DNA of 64,000 nt from Gammaproteobacteria bacterium (GCA_018826295.1 JAHJZX010000040.1:1-64000), one strand, 5' to 3'; counted from the stretch's first letter, positions 1 to 11,469 are shown. A program made the numbers and translations. The notes: generated from the sequence alone by a model not told the origin.

Positions 1-61
1 GATTAAACAGTTCTATGCTGGCTTGCAGAATTTTATCTTTTGTTCTGAGCTTTTTTTCCAT
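1..61 (-). CDS. TetR-family transcriptional regulator, N-terminal fragment cut by the window edge
   Basis: Reading leftwards from an ATG at 61, the first 20 codons give a peptide starting MEKKLRTKDKILQAS and ending IELFN. This is the usual opening of a TetR repressor: a basic N-terminus followed by the first helix, in which a K-x-x-I-L-x-A pattern precedes the helix-turn-helix. The rest of the gene lies outside the window. It is divergent from coaD, with about 120 bp between the starts. No ligand or target can be inferred. Confidence 0.7.
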   Translation of the reverse strand, partial: MEKKLRTKDKILQASIELFN

Positions 62-68
62 CTGCTAA

Positions 69-2062
<1,994 letters not shown>

Positions 2063-2069
2063 CCCTGCG

Positions 2070-2098
2070 ATTATCCGCCTGCATTACAGGCGGATAAT
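2070..2098. terminator. Hairpin between the convergent wzi-like gene and nagX
   Basis: A perfect 12-bp stem (ATTATCCGCCTG at 2070-2081 pairing with CAGGCGGATAAT at 2087-2098) has a 5-nt loop that contains the nagX stop codon. It has no U-tract on either strand, so it may act as a weak bidirectional terminator or only as a 3'-end stabiliser. Confidence 0.5.
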
Positions 2099-3157
2099 AA
2101 TGTTACGCCGGTACAATAGCCGCGATAACCACCAAAACCACACCACATGTGCCAGAGCAAACAGCAATGACGCCAATTTGGCTGGCAAAAACTGCGCTAA
2201 CAGGCTAAACAGCGCCTGATACAGGTTAGTGTCGCCAACCGGGATCAGGCCTAAGGTTACAGCCCATAGCCAGGACAGCACATAAATAAACAGCGGATTA
2301 GTGCCGTAAGTTACCAGGGGTTGCAGCAGCAACGGCCGGCCTTTTATGTCGCTTAACCACAGCAGCCCAGCCAGCAACCAAAACAACAAGCCGGCCGTTA
2401 GCAATACATAGCTGCCACTCCACAGCGCTTTATTAACCGGCCAGATCTGGCTACATAACCAGGCGGCTAGCAATAAAACCAGGCCCGCACCTAGCAACCA
2501 GCTGGCGCCTGCTGTGGCAGTTCGTTCACTAAGTTGTTGCGCAGCATAATAGCCCAGCAGCACTGAAGCCACTGCCGGCAAAGTGCTTAGCAAACCTTCA
2601 GGGTCAAAGGCGATCCCAAAGCCCTGATACAGATGTTTTGCTCCGAGCAGCGCTATATCGAGCTGCCGCACCAAATTATGCTCTAAGCTATATGGCTGCT
2701 GAGCAGTCCCTTGCAACAGCAACCAATATAACACTAACAGTATCGCTGCCAGCCAGGGCAGATGCGGCCGCTTAACAAGCAGCACCAACACGGCTGCAAT
2801 GCCATAACACAGGCCAATGCGCTGCAAAACCCCTGGTAAGCGCAGCTCGGCCAGACTGCCGCTAAACGGAAACCAGTTTAATAAGATACCAATTAACACC
2901 AGCAAGGCACTGCGCTTAGCGATACGCAAAAAGGTTGCTGCATCAGCTTGGGCCCGGCGCAGCGCATAAAACATAGCGGCACCGACCACAAATAAGAACG
3001 CCGGAAATACAATATCAGCGAAGGTAAAACCGTCCCAGGAGGCGTGTAGCAAGGGGCTGTACACATGCTGCCAGGATCCTGGTGTATTCACCAGGATCAT
3101 CAGTGCTACCGCCAGGCCGCGCAGCGCATCCAGCGCTAAAAAACGATTCGCCGGCAT
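2084..3157 (-). CDS. nagX: NagX-like membrane acyltransferase-family protein
   Basis: An integral membrane protein of 357 residues with about ten hydrophobic segments. The N-terminal RFLALDALRGLAVALMILVN motif belongs to the heparan-alpha-glucosaminide N-acetyltransferase-like family (DUF5009 / COG4299). In Shewanella and relatives the same gene sits in the nag operon as nagX, where a role in transport or acetylation of amino sugars is assumed but not proven. The ATG at 3157 overlaps the nagP stop (TAATG) and is preceded by GGAAG; an in-frame TTG at 3166 has no such support. It is the last gene of the nagK-nagB-II-nagA-nagP-nagX operon. Confidence 0.8.
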   Translation of the reverse strand: MPANRFLALDALRGLAVALMILVNTPGSWQHVYSPLLHASWDGFTFADIVFPAFLFVVGAAMFYALRRAQADAATFLRIAKRSALLVLIGILLNWFPFSGSLAELRLPGVLQRIGLCYGIAAVLVLLVKRPHLPWLAAILLVLYWLLLQGTAQQPYSLEHNLVRQLDIALLGAKHLYQGFGIAFDPEGLLSTLPAVASVLLGYYAAQQLSERTATAGASWLLGAGLVLLLAAWLCSQIWPVNKALWSGSYVLLTAGLLFWLLAGLLWLSDIKGRPLLLQPLVTYGTNPLFIYVLSWLWAVTLGLIPVGDTNLYQALFSLLAQFLPAKLASLLFALAHVVWFWWLSRLLYRRNIIIRL

Positions 3158-4455
3158 TACTTCCAACTGGTCAGCTTATGGCCTTTAACGGCATAAAATA
3201 AAATAAACAGGTAGCATGGCAGCATGACAATATAAGCACCTTGCTGGCCCAAACCTGTGCCACTTGCCAGGCCCCAGAATAACGGCCCGAACGCACCACC
3301 GGCGATACCCATAATTAACAGTGCCGACCCTACGCTGGTCAGGCTGCCCAGGCCAGACAGTGCCAATGGCCAAACGGCAGGCCAGACAATGGCATTGGCT
3401 AAACCCAGCACCGCAATAAACAGTAAGGTATCCGGTAATGCAGTACCACCAAATGGCACTAACAGCGCATTGGCAATGGCGTAAGAGCTGGTATCACCAA
3501 ATACAATGGCCGTTGTCAGTAACAAACCTAATACAGCAGATATGGCCAGCGCACGTTGCTGCGATAACACCCGCGGGATCAGTACTATACCCAAAACATA
3601 ACCCAGCACCATGCATGCCATGGTATAGGAGGTCATTACGGTGTAGCGCTCTACGCCCAATGATAAGGCAAATAAACCTATGGTATCACCGGCAATAACC
3701 TCAACGGCGACATAAACAAACAGCGCCACGACACCCAACGCCAGGCTGGGCCGTGCCAGTGCGGCTTTTAACTGACCACTGTTACCCGCAGTATCGGCTT
3801 CTTTTTCCAGCTCCGGCAAAGGTGAATACTTGACTGCCAGCGCCAGCAAGCCCAAAAAGGCGGCCAGCCCCAGATACGGCAATACCAGGCCGGATGCCAT
3901 AGTGTCTATTTGCTCTGCCGTCAGTGCGACATCTGATTTAGTTGCAAAGCTGCCAGCCATCAGCGCGGTAAACACTATTGGCGCCACTACACCGGCGGTT
4001 TTATTTAAGATCCCCATAATACTAATACGCACAGCCGCCGTTTCTTCCGGACCAATTTTAACCACATAAGGGTTAACAGCAGTTTGCAGCAATGTCTGGC
4101 CGGCACCTATCACCAGTTGCGCCAGCAAAAATAACGCAAAGGTTTGTGTTTGTGCCGCCGGTATGTACAGCAAGCCCGCCAGCATCATGGTTGCCATGCC
4201 CAGCGCCATACCATTTTTATAACCGACTTTGCGGATCAGCCAGGCCGATGGCAACGCGGTAAAGGTGACTGCTATATAAAAAGAAAAGATAATCAGCGAC
4301 GCCTGCAAAGGTGTTAATTGCAACATCTGCTGCAAATAAGGCATCAGTGAGCCATTTAGCCAGGTGGCAAAACCCAGCACAAAAAATAGCATAGCCACTA
4401 TGACCATGGGCATAGTGCTATTACGGCTTTTTGTCTGTTGTGCAGCCATTTCCAT
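3157..4455 (-). CDS. nagP: N-acetylglucosamine permease (MFS, FucP/GluP type)
   Basis: A 432-residue major facilitator with about 12 membrane segments. It belongs to the sugar:H+ symporter branch used for GlcNAc uptake in PTS-independent chitin pathways. The N-terminal LFFVLGFATWLNGSLMPYLQQMLQLTPLQASLI and the AVNPYVVKIGPEETAAVRI stretch are family hallmarks. It imports free GlcNAc for phosphorylation by the adjacent BadF-type kinase. An AAGGA lies 5 bp before the ATG. It ends in a TAATG overlap with nagX and follows nagA after 62 bp. The assignment to GlcNAc rests on operon context. Confidence 0.88.
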   Translation of the reverse strand: MEMAAQQTKSRNSTMPMVIVAMLFFVLGFATWLNGSLMPYLQQMLQLTPLQASLIIFSFYIAVTFTALPSAWLIRKVGYKNGMALGMATMMLAGLLYIPAAQTQTFALFLLAQLVIGAGQTLLQTAVNPYVVKIGPEETAAVRISIMGILNKTAGVVAPIVFTALMAGSFATKSDVALTAEQIDTMASGLVLPYLGLAAFLGLLALAVKYSPLPELEKEADTAGNSGQLKAALARPSLALGVVALFVYVAVEVIAGDTIGLFALSLGVERYTVMTSYTMACMVLGYVLGIVLIPRVLSQQRALAISAVLGLLLTTAIVFGDTSSYAIANALLVPFGGTALPDTLLFIAVLGLANAIVWPAVWPLALSGLGSLTSVGSALLIMGIAGGAFGPLFWGLASGTGLGQQGAYIVMLPCYLFILFYAVKGHKLTSWK

Positions 4456-4517
4456 ATTCCTTCCCCGCTTTGTTATCGTGCTTGTTATTGTGATAGTTCT
4501 TGTATTAACTATGCTTG

Positions 4518-5636
4518 TTATCTGTTGCTATCGCTTTGCTGGCCGGCTATCCAGTTTTGCCTGACCTGCCAGTTAGGATCCAGCAGTACCATATCGGCCT
4601 GATATCCCACAGCTATCTTGCCCAAATGGCTGGCATGAAGAAATTGCGCCGGATACAACGAAGCCATCCTTAATGCCTCATCAGGCGCAACGTCCAGGGA
4701 CTCTATGGCGTAGCGCACAGCAGCTGCCATATCTAATACCGAGCCCGCCAGCCGGCCTTCGGTATCAGTCAGTTTGTTGCCGTGGCGTACGACTTTGCCG
4801 CCAAACAAATCAAATTCGCTGGCGTCCGTACCTACCGGCGACATCGCATCGGTAACGATCATTAGCTTACCAGCTGGTTTAGCTGCCAACGCGACTTTGG
4901 CTGCCAGCGGGTGCATGTGGTAACCATCAAAAATTACACCGCACCAGCTGTGCGGATCGGCCAATGCCACCCCCACCATGCCCGGCTCACGCGAGGTAAG
5001 TGGCGACATGGCATTATACAAATGGGTAAAACCGGTGGCCCCGGCGTTAAGCGCCGCCTGCACAGTCACTGAGTCGGCGTTGGAGTGCCCCAGGCAGACA
5101 ATCACATTTAACTCGATCAATTGACGTATTTGTGCCGGACTAACGTTTTCCGGTGCCACCGTAAGCAGTTTTATGCCTAAATCTTTGCGGCTGTACAGTG
5201 CCAGCTCGCCAGCGCTAAGCTGGCGGATATGATGTTCGGGGTGCACGCCCTTTTTCGGCACCGACAGATGCGGCCCTTCAAAGTGCACACCAATAATGCC
5301 GGGCTCTTTGTCAGCAATAGCTTGTGCTATCGCATCAGCAGCATGTTGCATCACGTCTAACTGATCGGTAATAACCGTTGGCAACATGGCCGTAGTACCG
5401 AAACGGGCATGCGCCTGCAGCATAGTGCGCAGCGCTTGTCGCGTTGGCGTGGCATTAAACAAAGCTCCGCCACCACCATTTACCTGTACATCAACAAAGC
5501 CCGGCACCAGCATGCCCTGCGTTACCGCGCCGGTTGCCGGTGCAATAGCCTGAATAACTCCATCGGCGATGGTTACACTAAGGTTGTCGTACCATTTTTC
5601 GCCGTCAAACAGGCGGCTGACACTTAACTGCTGCAT
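4518..5636 (-). CDS. nagA: N-acetylglucosamine-6-phosphate deacetylase
   Basis: It removes acetate from GlcNAc-6-P, giving GlcN-6-P and acetate in the cytoplasm. At 372 residues it is close to E. coli NagA (382). Visible motifs of the amidohydrolase barrel are GFVDVQVNGGGG (46-57), the metal-binding glutamate in FEGPH (E120), CLGHS (H184), THLYNAM (H205) and the catalytic aspartate in VTDAMSP (D263). It lies 20 bp downstream of nagB-II in the operon; the acetate it releases may be relevant to the CrbS/CrbR-like acetate sensors elsewhere in this window. The upstream Shine-Dalgarno is weak. Confidence 0.93.
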   Translation of the reverse strand: MQQLSVSRLFDGEKWYDNLSVTIADGVIQAIAPATGAVTQGMLVPGFVDVQVNGGGGALFNATPTRQALRTMLQAHARFGTTAMLPTVITDQLDVMQHAADAIAQAIADKEPGIIGVHFEGPHLSVPKKGVHPEHHIRQLSAGELALYSRKDLGIKLLTVAPENVSPAQIRQLIELNVIVCLGHSNADSVTVQAALNAGATGFTHLYNAMSPLTSREPGMVGVALADPHSWCGVIFDGYHMHPLAAKVALAAKPAGKLMIVTDAMSPVGTDASEFDLFGGKVVRHGNKLTDTEGRLAGSVLDMAAAVRYAIESLDVAPDEALRMASLYPAQFLHASHLGKIAVGYQADMVLLDPNWQVRQNWIAGQQSDSNR

Positions 5637-5656
5637 CTATTATTACCGTTCACTGG

Positions 5657-6655
5657 TTAAACCGTTTTGGTGACTTTATTCAGCCCCGGCGGGGCGTCCG
5701 GGTTAATACCGCGGCTGCGTGCGACCACTTCTACATCGAGGTAAAAGCGTTGCAAAATTAATAACGGCAGCAAGCGCGGATGCGCTGTTAAACCCTTATG
5801 GTGTAACTGCACTATGGCGGCGCCACGGCTTCTGACATCGTCAATCTGGCTGCGATGTGCAGTGATGGTTTCATCTTCGACACTGACATCGACAATGGCG
5901 AACTGATTTTTAACCAGGGTAACAGGGCCATGTAAAAACTCTGCACTGGAAAAAGCTTCGGCATGAATGCCGCACACTTCTTTTAGTTTTAAGGCAATTT
6001 CGCGCGAAATGGCATAACCCAGGCCCCGGCCCAACACCACCAGATGCGCCACTTTTTCCAGCGCCGTGCTATTTAACTGTTGCGGAGCATCGATAGCAGA
6101 TTGCAGCAACTGTGGCAGATTTTGCACCGCTTGTTGCAACTGCGCATTGTCTGACCAGGCAGATACTAATTGCAAAATAGCACTTAAGGTTGCCAGATAA
6201 CTTTTCGTTGCCGCTACAGCCTTTTCCGCGCCAACATGCAGTGGCAGCACAAAGTGTGCTTCTTCAGCCAGTGGTGATGTGGTGTCATTAACCAGAGCCA
6301 CCACCATAGCGCCGCTGCGTTTGGCCATAGCTACCTGCGCCAGAATATCCGGGCTGCGGCCCGATTGTGAGATCACCAGCACCAAAGCGTCAGCCAACTG
6401 CAACGATTTGTTATAGACACTGGCAATCGACGGTGCAGCTGCCGCCACCGGTAAACCTATTTCAATTTCAATTAAATATTTGGCAAACACGCCAGCATGA
6501 TCAGACGAACCACGGCCAACCATATAGACAAATTTTGGTGCCCTGCTGCGGATCTGCTGTACCACCTGCTGTACCGTTGCCGCATTGGCTGTCAGTTGCT
6601 CGGCGATACGTTGTGGGGTTTCTCTGGCTTCTGCAGCCATAATGCTATTGTTCAT
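5657..6655 (-). CDS. nagB-II: Glucosamine-6-phosphate deaminase, SIS-domain type (NagB-II)
   Basis: It converts GlcN-6-P to fructose-6-P and ammonia. The 332-residue protein is built of two SIS domains (about 35-170 and 195-325), not the classical NagB fold. Motifs include VGRGSSDHAG, VISQSGRSPD, and in the second half GRGLGYAISREIALKLKEVCGIHAEAFSSAEFLHGP. It lacks the N-terminal glutaminase domain of GlmS, which separates the deaminase from glucosamine-6-P synthase. The operon is the same set described for Shewanella. The start at 6655 has AGGTAAAGAC upstream. Confidence 0.9.
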   Translation of the reverse strand: MNNSIMAAEARETPQRIAEQLTANAATVQQVVQQIRSRAPKFVYMVGRGSSDHAGVFAKYLIEIEIGLPVAAAAPSIASVYNKSLQLADALVLVISQSGRSPDILAQVAMAKRSGAMVVALVNDTTSPLAEEAHFVLPLHVGAEKAVAATKSYLATLSAILQLVSAWSDNAQLQQAVQNLPQLLQSAIDAPQQLNSTALEKVAHLVVLGRGLGYAISREIALKLKEVCGIHAEAFSSAEFLHGPVTLVKNQFAIVDVSVEDETITAHRSQIDDVRSRGAAIVQLHHKGLTAHPRLLPLLILQRFYLDVEVVARSRGINPDAPPGLNKVTKTV

Positions 6656-6669
6656 TACGTCTTTACCTA

Positions 6670-7581
6670 TTATGCGACACTAATTGAAGATGACTGACTG
6701 TGCTTACGGGCAAACCAAACCGCGCCGAGCTCGGGCGTTTGTTGTGCCGGTGTAACCTGTTGCTGAATATCCTGCGGTAAGTGCGGCAATAACTTATACG
6801 CCAGACCACCAATAAATGACAGCCGCGGAGGCTGTTGGCTAAGCAAGCGCCGGGCAATGGCGGCAATAAACTCCGCGCCCTGTGCGACTACCGCTTGTGC
6901 TGTCACGTCGCCCTGCTCGGCAGCACTAAACACCAGCGGCGCATATTTAGCATAGGTTGTCGGGGTGGCATGCATAAAATGCGACACTATGCCCAGGCTG
7001 TCACTGACCGCCAGCTCCTGCAGCAATAGCCCCGCCATGCTCGTTGCCGGTGCCAGTTGATCCAGGCTCAGCAAGACTTTATGCACCAGCTGCATGCCAA
7101 ACCAGGCGCCACTGCCATTATCACCATAAGGAAAACCATGGCCACCAACCTCTGTCAGGCCGCCATTAACTGCCGCCAGACCACAGGAGCCTGTGCCGAC
7201 AATTATTACTGCTCCGTCCTGCCCCTGGTGAGCGCCCATACAGGCAATATGTAAGTCTGTTGTTAAATGCAGCGCTTTAAATGGGTGTTGCCAGTCAGAC
7301 AACAACTGAAAATACTGCGGTACGTTCACGCCAGCCAAACCGGCGCCGGCGATCAGGCGGGACATATCATTAAACGACAGCCCGGCGCTGCCCAGCGCTT
7401 GCTGGGTTGCAGCCAAAATAGAGTCGGTGGCTATTTTCATGCCACGCAACGGATTGGCTGGCCCGGACAGCCCCTCGCCTAGCACCTGCTGCTCTGACGA
7501 CACTATAACGGCGCGACATTTACTGCCGCCGCCATCGATCCCCAGATACAAAGGCGCATCGGCCCTTAGTGCTGCATTCAT
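6670..7581 (-). CDS. nagK: N-acetylglucosamine kinase, BadF/BadG/HgdA ATPase family
   Basis: It phosphorylates imported GlcNAc with ATP, giving GlcNAc-6-P. The 303-residue protein has the ASKHA phosphate-1 loop LGIDGGGSKCRAVI (13-26) and a second glycine-rich phosphate loop IVGTGSCGLA. It resembles eukaryotic-type NAGK and the Shewanella NagK more than ROK kinases. The ATG at 7581 follows AAGGTGGACAGG and is preferred over an in-frame GTG at 7590. It is the first gene of the nag operon. A NagR-type operator lies about 85 bp upstream, in the region shared with the divergent hexosaminidase gene. Confidence 0.88.
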   Translation of the reverse strand: MNAALRADAPLYLGIDGGGSKCRAVIVSSEQQVLGEGLSGPANPLRGMKIATDSILAATQQALGSAGLSFNDMSRLIAGAGLAGVNVPQYFQLLSDWQHPFKALHLTTDLHIACMGAHQGQDGAVIIVGTGSCGLAAVNGGLTEVGGHGFPYGDNGSGAWFGMQLVHKVLLSLDQLAPATSMAGLLLQELAVSDSLGIVSHFMHATPTTYAKYAPLVFSAAEQGDVTAQAVVAQGAEFIAAIARRLLSQQPPRLSFIGGLAYKLLPHLPQDIQQQVTPAQQTPELGAVWFARKHSQSSSISVA

Positions 7582-7666
7582 CCTGTCCACCTTATTGCAT
7601 TTGCTGTATAAAGCCTGACCAGCAGGCTGCTGCTTTCTTACACTGGTTTCTGTGCCAGAGCAAAAT

Positions 7667-7680
7667 TGACAGCGTTGTCA
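7667..7680. promoter_or_regulatory. NagR operator between nagK and the hexosaminidase gene
   Basis: TGACAGCGTTGTCA is a near-perfect 14-bp palindrome that fits TGACA-RCGY-TGTCA, flanked by AT-rich DNA. The same motif recurs at 11456 and 19178, next to genes that fit a GlcNAc/chitin regulon. A LacI-type regulator (nagR) is encoded nearby. Binding is inferred. Confidence 0.8.
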
Positions 7681-7702
7681 TTTTTTAAAATCAGCATATA
7701 AT
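7675..7702 (+). promoter_or_regulatory. Candidate sigma-70 promoter for the hexosaminidase gene
   Basis: TTGTCA (7675-7680) and TATAAT (7697-7702) are separated by 16 bp. The -35 element is the right half of the NagR palindrome, so repressor binding would block polymerase. The leader to the start codon at 7885 would be about 175 nt. Confidence 0.5.
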
Positions 7703-7884
7703 AATTCTGACAAATAACAAGTCCTTTGTTTAAAAATGCAGCTGGGCTTTTCTGTTTAAGTTATGCTAGCTTGCAACTATCATCAAATAAAAACAAAGTT
7801 AAACAATGAGTTAAACAATTAAACCAGCAAACAATTTAACTTCCGGCACACGCAGTAACATGTCGGTATCAACGGGGAAAAGCA

Positions 7885-10464
7885 ATGCGAATACTGATCT
7901 TACTGTTACTACTGTTTAGTCTGCCGGTCTGGGCCACCAACTGGACCCAACAACAGCTGGCCGATTTTGCCAATGGCAGCACACTGCACTTCGCGGTTGA
8001 TTCTAATCAGCTGGCTGAAGCCAGTCGCTTTCGGGCCGCTATAGTACTGCACAACAACTCATCTGTTGCGTTACCTGCCGGCCAGCACGACTGGCAAATT
8101 TACTTTCATCTTATCCGCCGTGTTGATACCACAGAGCAACAGGGCTTGCGTATTCAGCATGTACAAGGTGACTTACACAGCCTGAGCCCAACCGCCGACT
8201 TTGCCGGTTTAGCGCGCGGGCAGCAGTTGCAGCTGGTGTTTGAGTCGGCCCCCTGGCTGGTAAGTTATTCGGACTTTATGCCGCGCGCTTTTATTGTCAG
8301 CAAGCCGCTACAGCCTGAAGTATTCGCCAATACCGACACTGAAGATTTACAGCAGTTTGTGCTGCCATTAACCCGCGATGCCCAGTTACAACGCAATTTC
8401 GGCAGCCCGGATCTGGTTACCATTGCAACGCCTGAGCGTCGTTTTGCCAGCAATCTGGCCTTGAATGGCACACATAACAGCAACGTCAATCCGGCGCTGC
8501 GCATTATCCCCACTCCGCAGCAGGTTAACTTCAGTAAAAAGCGCATTACACTTGGTGCACACTGGCAACTGAAGTTTTCCGGTGCCGCCAGCCACGAAGC
8601 ACGCTATTTGCAACAGCAGTTACAACAACTGGGTATTGAACTGGGCAGCAACGCAGACAGCAAGCAACCGCTGATAGAGCTGACGATAACGCCAGCTTTG
8701 CCACTGGCTGCAGAAGGCTATCAGCTTAGCCTGAGCGCAAAACGAATTAGCCTGAACGCTAAAGACAATGCCGGTGCCTTTTATGCCGTGCAAAGCTTGT
8801 TGGCCTTACTACAGCAGCAAGGCGATGACTGGCTGCTGCCGGAGGGTAATATCACCGACCAGCCACGCGCCGCCTGGCGCGGCATGCACTATGATATGGC
8901 GCGCAATTTTCATGGCAAAGACGTAACGCTGCGGCTGATTGATAATATGGCGCGTTACAAACTGAATAAACTGCATTTGCACCTGACCGAAGATGAAGGC
9001 TGGCGGCTGGAAATTCCCGGCTTACCCGAACTGACCAGTGTCGGCGCCTATCGCTGCTTTGATTTGACAGAGCAGCAATGCCTGTTAACCCAGCTTGGCA
9101 CGGGCCCGCACAAACAAGGCTCAGGTAATGGCTATTACAGCACCGCCGATTTTATTGAAATCCTGCGCTACGCCGGCGAGCGCCATATTGAAGTGATCCC
9201 GGAAATTGACCTGCCAGGCCACGCCAGAGCGGCCATTGTCGCAATGAATGCACGCTACAACCGGCTAATGGCATTAGGCCAGCCCGACGCTGCCCGCGCC
9301 TATTTACTGGCAGAACCCGGAGACAGCTCACAATACATCAGTGTACAAAACTATACCGACAATGCGGCTAATGTATGTTTGCCGTCTACCTATGCTTTTG
9401 TCGATAAAGTGATTTACGAGTTACAACAGCTGTATCGCCAGGCTGGCCAGACCTTGCATATTTTTCATATGGGCGGTGACGAAGTTGCCGCAGGCGCCTG
9501 GCAGAGCTCGGCTGCTTGTCAGCAGCTATTTGCCGCACCGGGCAATGGCGTCAGCGGTGTGGCCGATCTAAAGCCGTATTTCGTCCGTCAGCTGGCACAG
9601 CTTACTGCGCAGCGTGGCCTGGCGCTGGCTGGCTGGGAAGACGGCCTGATGTACGACAAGCTCAATACCTTTGAGCGCTCACAACTTGCTAATCCGCGCA
9701 TCCTGGCTAATGCCTGGGATAACATCTGGGAATGGGGTGTAGCCGATCGCGCTTACCGGCTGGCCAATAACGGCTACCAGGTGATCCTGTCGCCCGGCAC
9801 TCACCTGTATTTCGACCACCCGCACGAAGCGCACCCGCAAGAACGCGGCTACTACTGGGCCACGCGTTTTACCGGTATCGACACCGTCTTTGGCTTTATG
9901 CCGGATGATCTGTACGCCAATGCCGTCACTACCCGCGATGGCGCTGACATCACTGATTTAGAAAAGCTGCTCGGCCGTGCATTGCCGCCGCTACTGCAGC
10001 CAGAAAATATCGTCGGCATTCAGGGCCAGGTATGGACCGAAACCATCCGCAGCGCTGAACAACTGGAACACATGATTTATCCGCGCTTACTGGCACTGGC
10101 CGAACGCGCCTGGCATAAAGCCGGCTGGGAGCATAACAATGACCCTAACAGCAGGCAGGCAGACTGGCACAGTTTTGCCAGCCGGCTGGCACAAGTTGAA
10201 CTTGCGCGCTTAGCCAAACAGGGCAGCAGCTATTATTTGCCACCACCGGGCGCGCGCTGGCAACACGACAAACTCACCGTTAATACCGCTCTGCCGGGAT
10301 TAAGCATTGAATTCAGCCTGGATGGCGGTAAAAACTGGCAAGCCTATAGCGACCAAAGCGTGCTGCCGGCCGAGGCATTGCTGTTTCGTAGCAGAGCTGG
10401 CGCGGTAACCAGCCGCAGTGTCGACCTGAGCCCGGTCCAGGCAACCGCTGACAGCGCGCAGTAA
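7885..10464 (+). CDS. Secreted beta-N-acetylhexosaminidase, GH20
   Basis: It cleaves terminal GlcNAc from chitooligosaccharides by substrate-assisted catalysis. The protein is 859 residues with a signal peptide (1-17, ending PVWA). Domain order: an N-terminal carbohydrate-binding CHB_HEX domain (about 20-190), a GH20b alpha/beta domain (about 200-325), the GH20 barrel starting at PRAAWRGMHYDMARNFHG, and a C-terminal CHB_HEX_C beta domain (about 775-850). The catalytic pair is D532-E533 in HMGGDEV. A HLHLTEDEGWRLEIPGLPELT stretch lines the active site. It acts in the periplasm or outside the cell and feeds the divergent nag operon. GGGGAAAAG lies upstream of the ATG. Confidence 0.93.
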   Translation: MRILILLLLLFSLPVWATNWTQQQLADFANGSTLHFAVDSNQLAEASRFRAAIVLHNNSSVALPAGQHDWQIYFHLIRRVDTTEQQGLRIQHVQGDLHSLSPTADFAGLARGQQLQLVFESAPWLVSYSDFMPRAFIVSKPLQPEVFANTDTEDLQQFVLPLTRDAQLQRNFGSPDLVTIATPERRFASNLALNGTHNSNVNPALRIIPTPQQVNFSKKRITLGAHWQLKFSGAASHEARYLQQQLQQLGIELGSNADSKQPLIELTITPALPLAAEGYQLSLSAKRISLNAKDNAGAFYAVQSLLALLQQQGDDWLLPEGNITDQPRAAWRGMHYDMARNFHGKDVTLRLIDNMARYKLNKLHLHLTEDEGWRLEIPGLPELTSVGAYRCFDLTEQQCLLTQLGTGPHKQGSGNGYYSTADFIEILRYAGERHIEVIPEIDLPGHARAAIVAMNARYNRLMALGQPDAARAYLLAEPGDSSQYISVQNYTDNAANVCLPSTYAFVDKVIYELQQLYRQAGQTLHIFHMGGDEVAAGAWQSSAACQQLFAAPGNGVSGVADLKPYFVRQLAQLTAQRGLALAGWEDGLMYDKLNTFERSQLANPRILANAWDNIWEWGVADRAYRLANNGYQVILSPGTHLYFDHPHEAHPQERGYYWATRFTGIDTVFGFMPDDLYANAVTTRDGADITDLEKLLGRALPPLLQPENIVGIQGQVWTETIRSAEQLEHMIYPRLLALAERAWHKAGWEHNNDPNSRQADWHSFASRLAQVELARLAKQGSSYYLPPPGARWQHDKLTVNTALPGLSIEFSLDGGKNWQAYSDQSVLPAEALLFRSRAGAVTSRSVDLSPVQATADSAQ

Positions 10465-10469
10465 CCAAT

Positions 10470-10503
10470 AAAAAACCCCGGTTAAAACCGGGGTTATTTT
10501 TTT
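10470..10503. terminator. Terminator between the hexosaminidase and sapC genes
   Basis: A 10-bp perfect stem (AACCCCGGTT at 10474-10483 with AACCGGGGTT at 10486-10495) and a 2-nt gap are followed by ATTTTTTT on the plus strand and preceded by an A-run, so it can serve both convergent genes. Confidence 0.9.
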
Positions 10504-10525
10504 GGGCAGCATACAGTTGCCGAAA

Positions 10526-11251
10526 TTAAGCGCTAACCGCTTCGCTTGCTTCGGCGATTTTTCTTACCAGTTTTTGCGTATGTTGCAACGACATCAGCTG
10601 GGCATAAATAGCCGTTAAATAGCCGTTTTTGCGCAGTTCAAGGAACTGTTCATCGCTCAGCTCATTCAGTTTAGCTTCGTCAACCAGATAAATACCGGTA
10701 ATACGGCGCTCTTCACCTTTAATTGTCAGCGTCAGTACCTGCTCTTTAATCAGATCCATGCTTTGTAATTTATCGATAAAGTTGCGGGTAACCACGCCCA
10801 TGTCGAGGTATTCTGCCATCTGCTGTTTGCGGAAGGTCAAAAACTCACTTTCACTGCCGTCTTCATTAAACAGGGCAAAACCATCTTCCTCGCTGACACG
10901 GCTTGATGCTTCGTCCAGTGCCACAACCAGACGCTCGCCCTCAGGCGTATTGTCTTTTACCAGTACCAAGGGATAATTGCGGATGGCGCGCGGCACATAG
11001 TGCGCCTGCCACTTTTCATCTTTAATAAACAGGTTTTGCTGGGCATTAAGTCCCAATAACGCAACCGGCTGCAGCAGTTCCTGATTTTTAATAAATACTA
11101 CCGGAAATTCGGCTCCGGCAACCACGAATTCGTGCACAACCACAGGTAACATATGCTCTTTGCTGATATGGGCAAAAGCATTGTTATTATTAATTTTTGT
11201 TTGGGCGTGCTGATCTTTTTTTAACGGCACAACTTTTGGCGTAGAAGTCAT
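10526..11251 (-). CDS. SapC-family protein, copy 1
   Basis: The protein has 241 residues from the ATG at 11251, which has AAAGAGCAG upstream; a second in-frame ATG at 11266 is possible. It matches the SapC family by its HISKEHMLPVVVHEFVVAGAEFPVVFIKN opening, VALLGLNAQQNLF, and YVPRAIRNYPLVLVKD blocks. There is no signal peptide and no membrane segment. Genes of this family often sit beside TonB receptors and tryptophan-halogenase-like genes in marine proteobacteria, with no proven biochemical role. A second copy lies at 14214. A NagR-type operator about 205 bp upstream suggests control by amino sugars. Confidence 0.8.
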   Translation of the reverse strand: MTSTPKVVPLKKDQHAQTKINNNNAFAHISKEHMLPVVVHEFVVAGAEFPVVFIKNQELLQPVALLGLNAQQNLFIKDEKWQAHYVPRAIRNYPLVLVKDNTPEGERLVVALDEASSRVSEEDGFALFNEDGSESEFLTFRKQQMAEYLDMGVVTRNFIDKLQSMDLIKEQVLTLTIKGEERRITGIYLVDEAKLNELSDEQFLELRKNGYLTAIYAQLMSLQHTQKLVRKIAEASEAVSA

Positions 11252-11455
11252 AAACTGCTCTTTCATTCTGTTCTTGGATAATAATAGTGCTGCTGGCAAA
11301 CTGTGTTAGATGATGCGGGTCAACGCTGTTGCCATCAGCTGCGCGGCCTTATCATGCGCTAAGTTGCGCGCCGGATCAACAGCTGAACTGTGGCAAAAGG
11401 GCAGTTAATTAGCCAAGGGTAACCGGCCTGATAAGCAACACAATAAAGCCGCTGA

Positions 11456-11469
11456 TGACATCGCTGTCA
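11456..11469. promoter_or_regulatory. NagR operator upstream of sapC copy 1 and tauE
   Basis: TGACATCGCTGTCA has perfect TGACA/TGTCA arms and fits the same 14-bp pattern as the sites at 7667 and 19178. It lies in the divergent region between sapC (minus) and the TauE/SafE gene (plus). A possible minus-strand -10 (TATACT, 11480-11485) sits just upstream of it for sapC. The remaining 320-bp gap shows nothing else that I recognise. Confidence 0.75.
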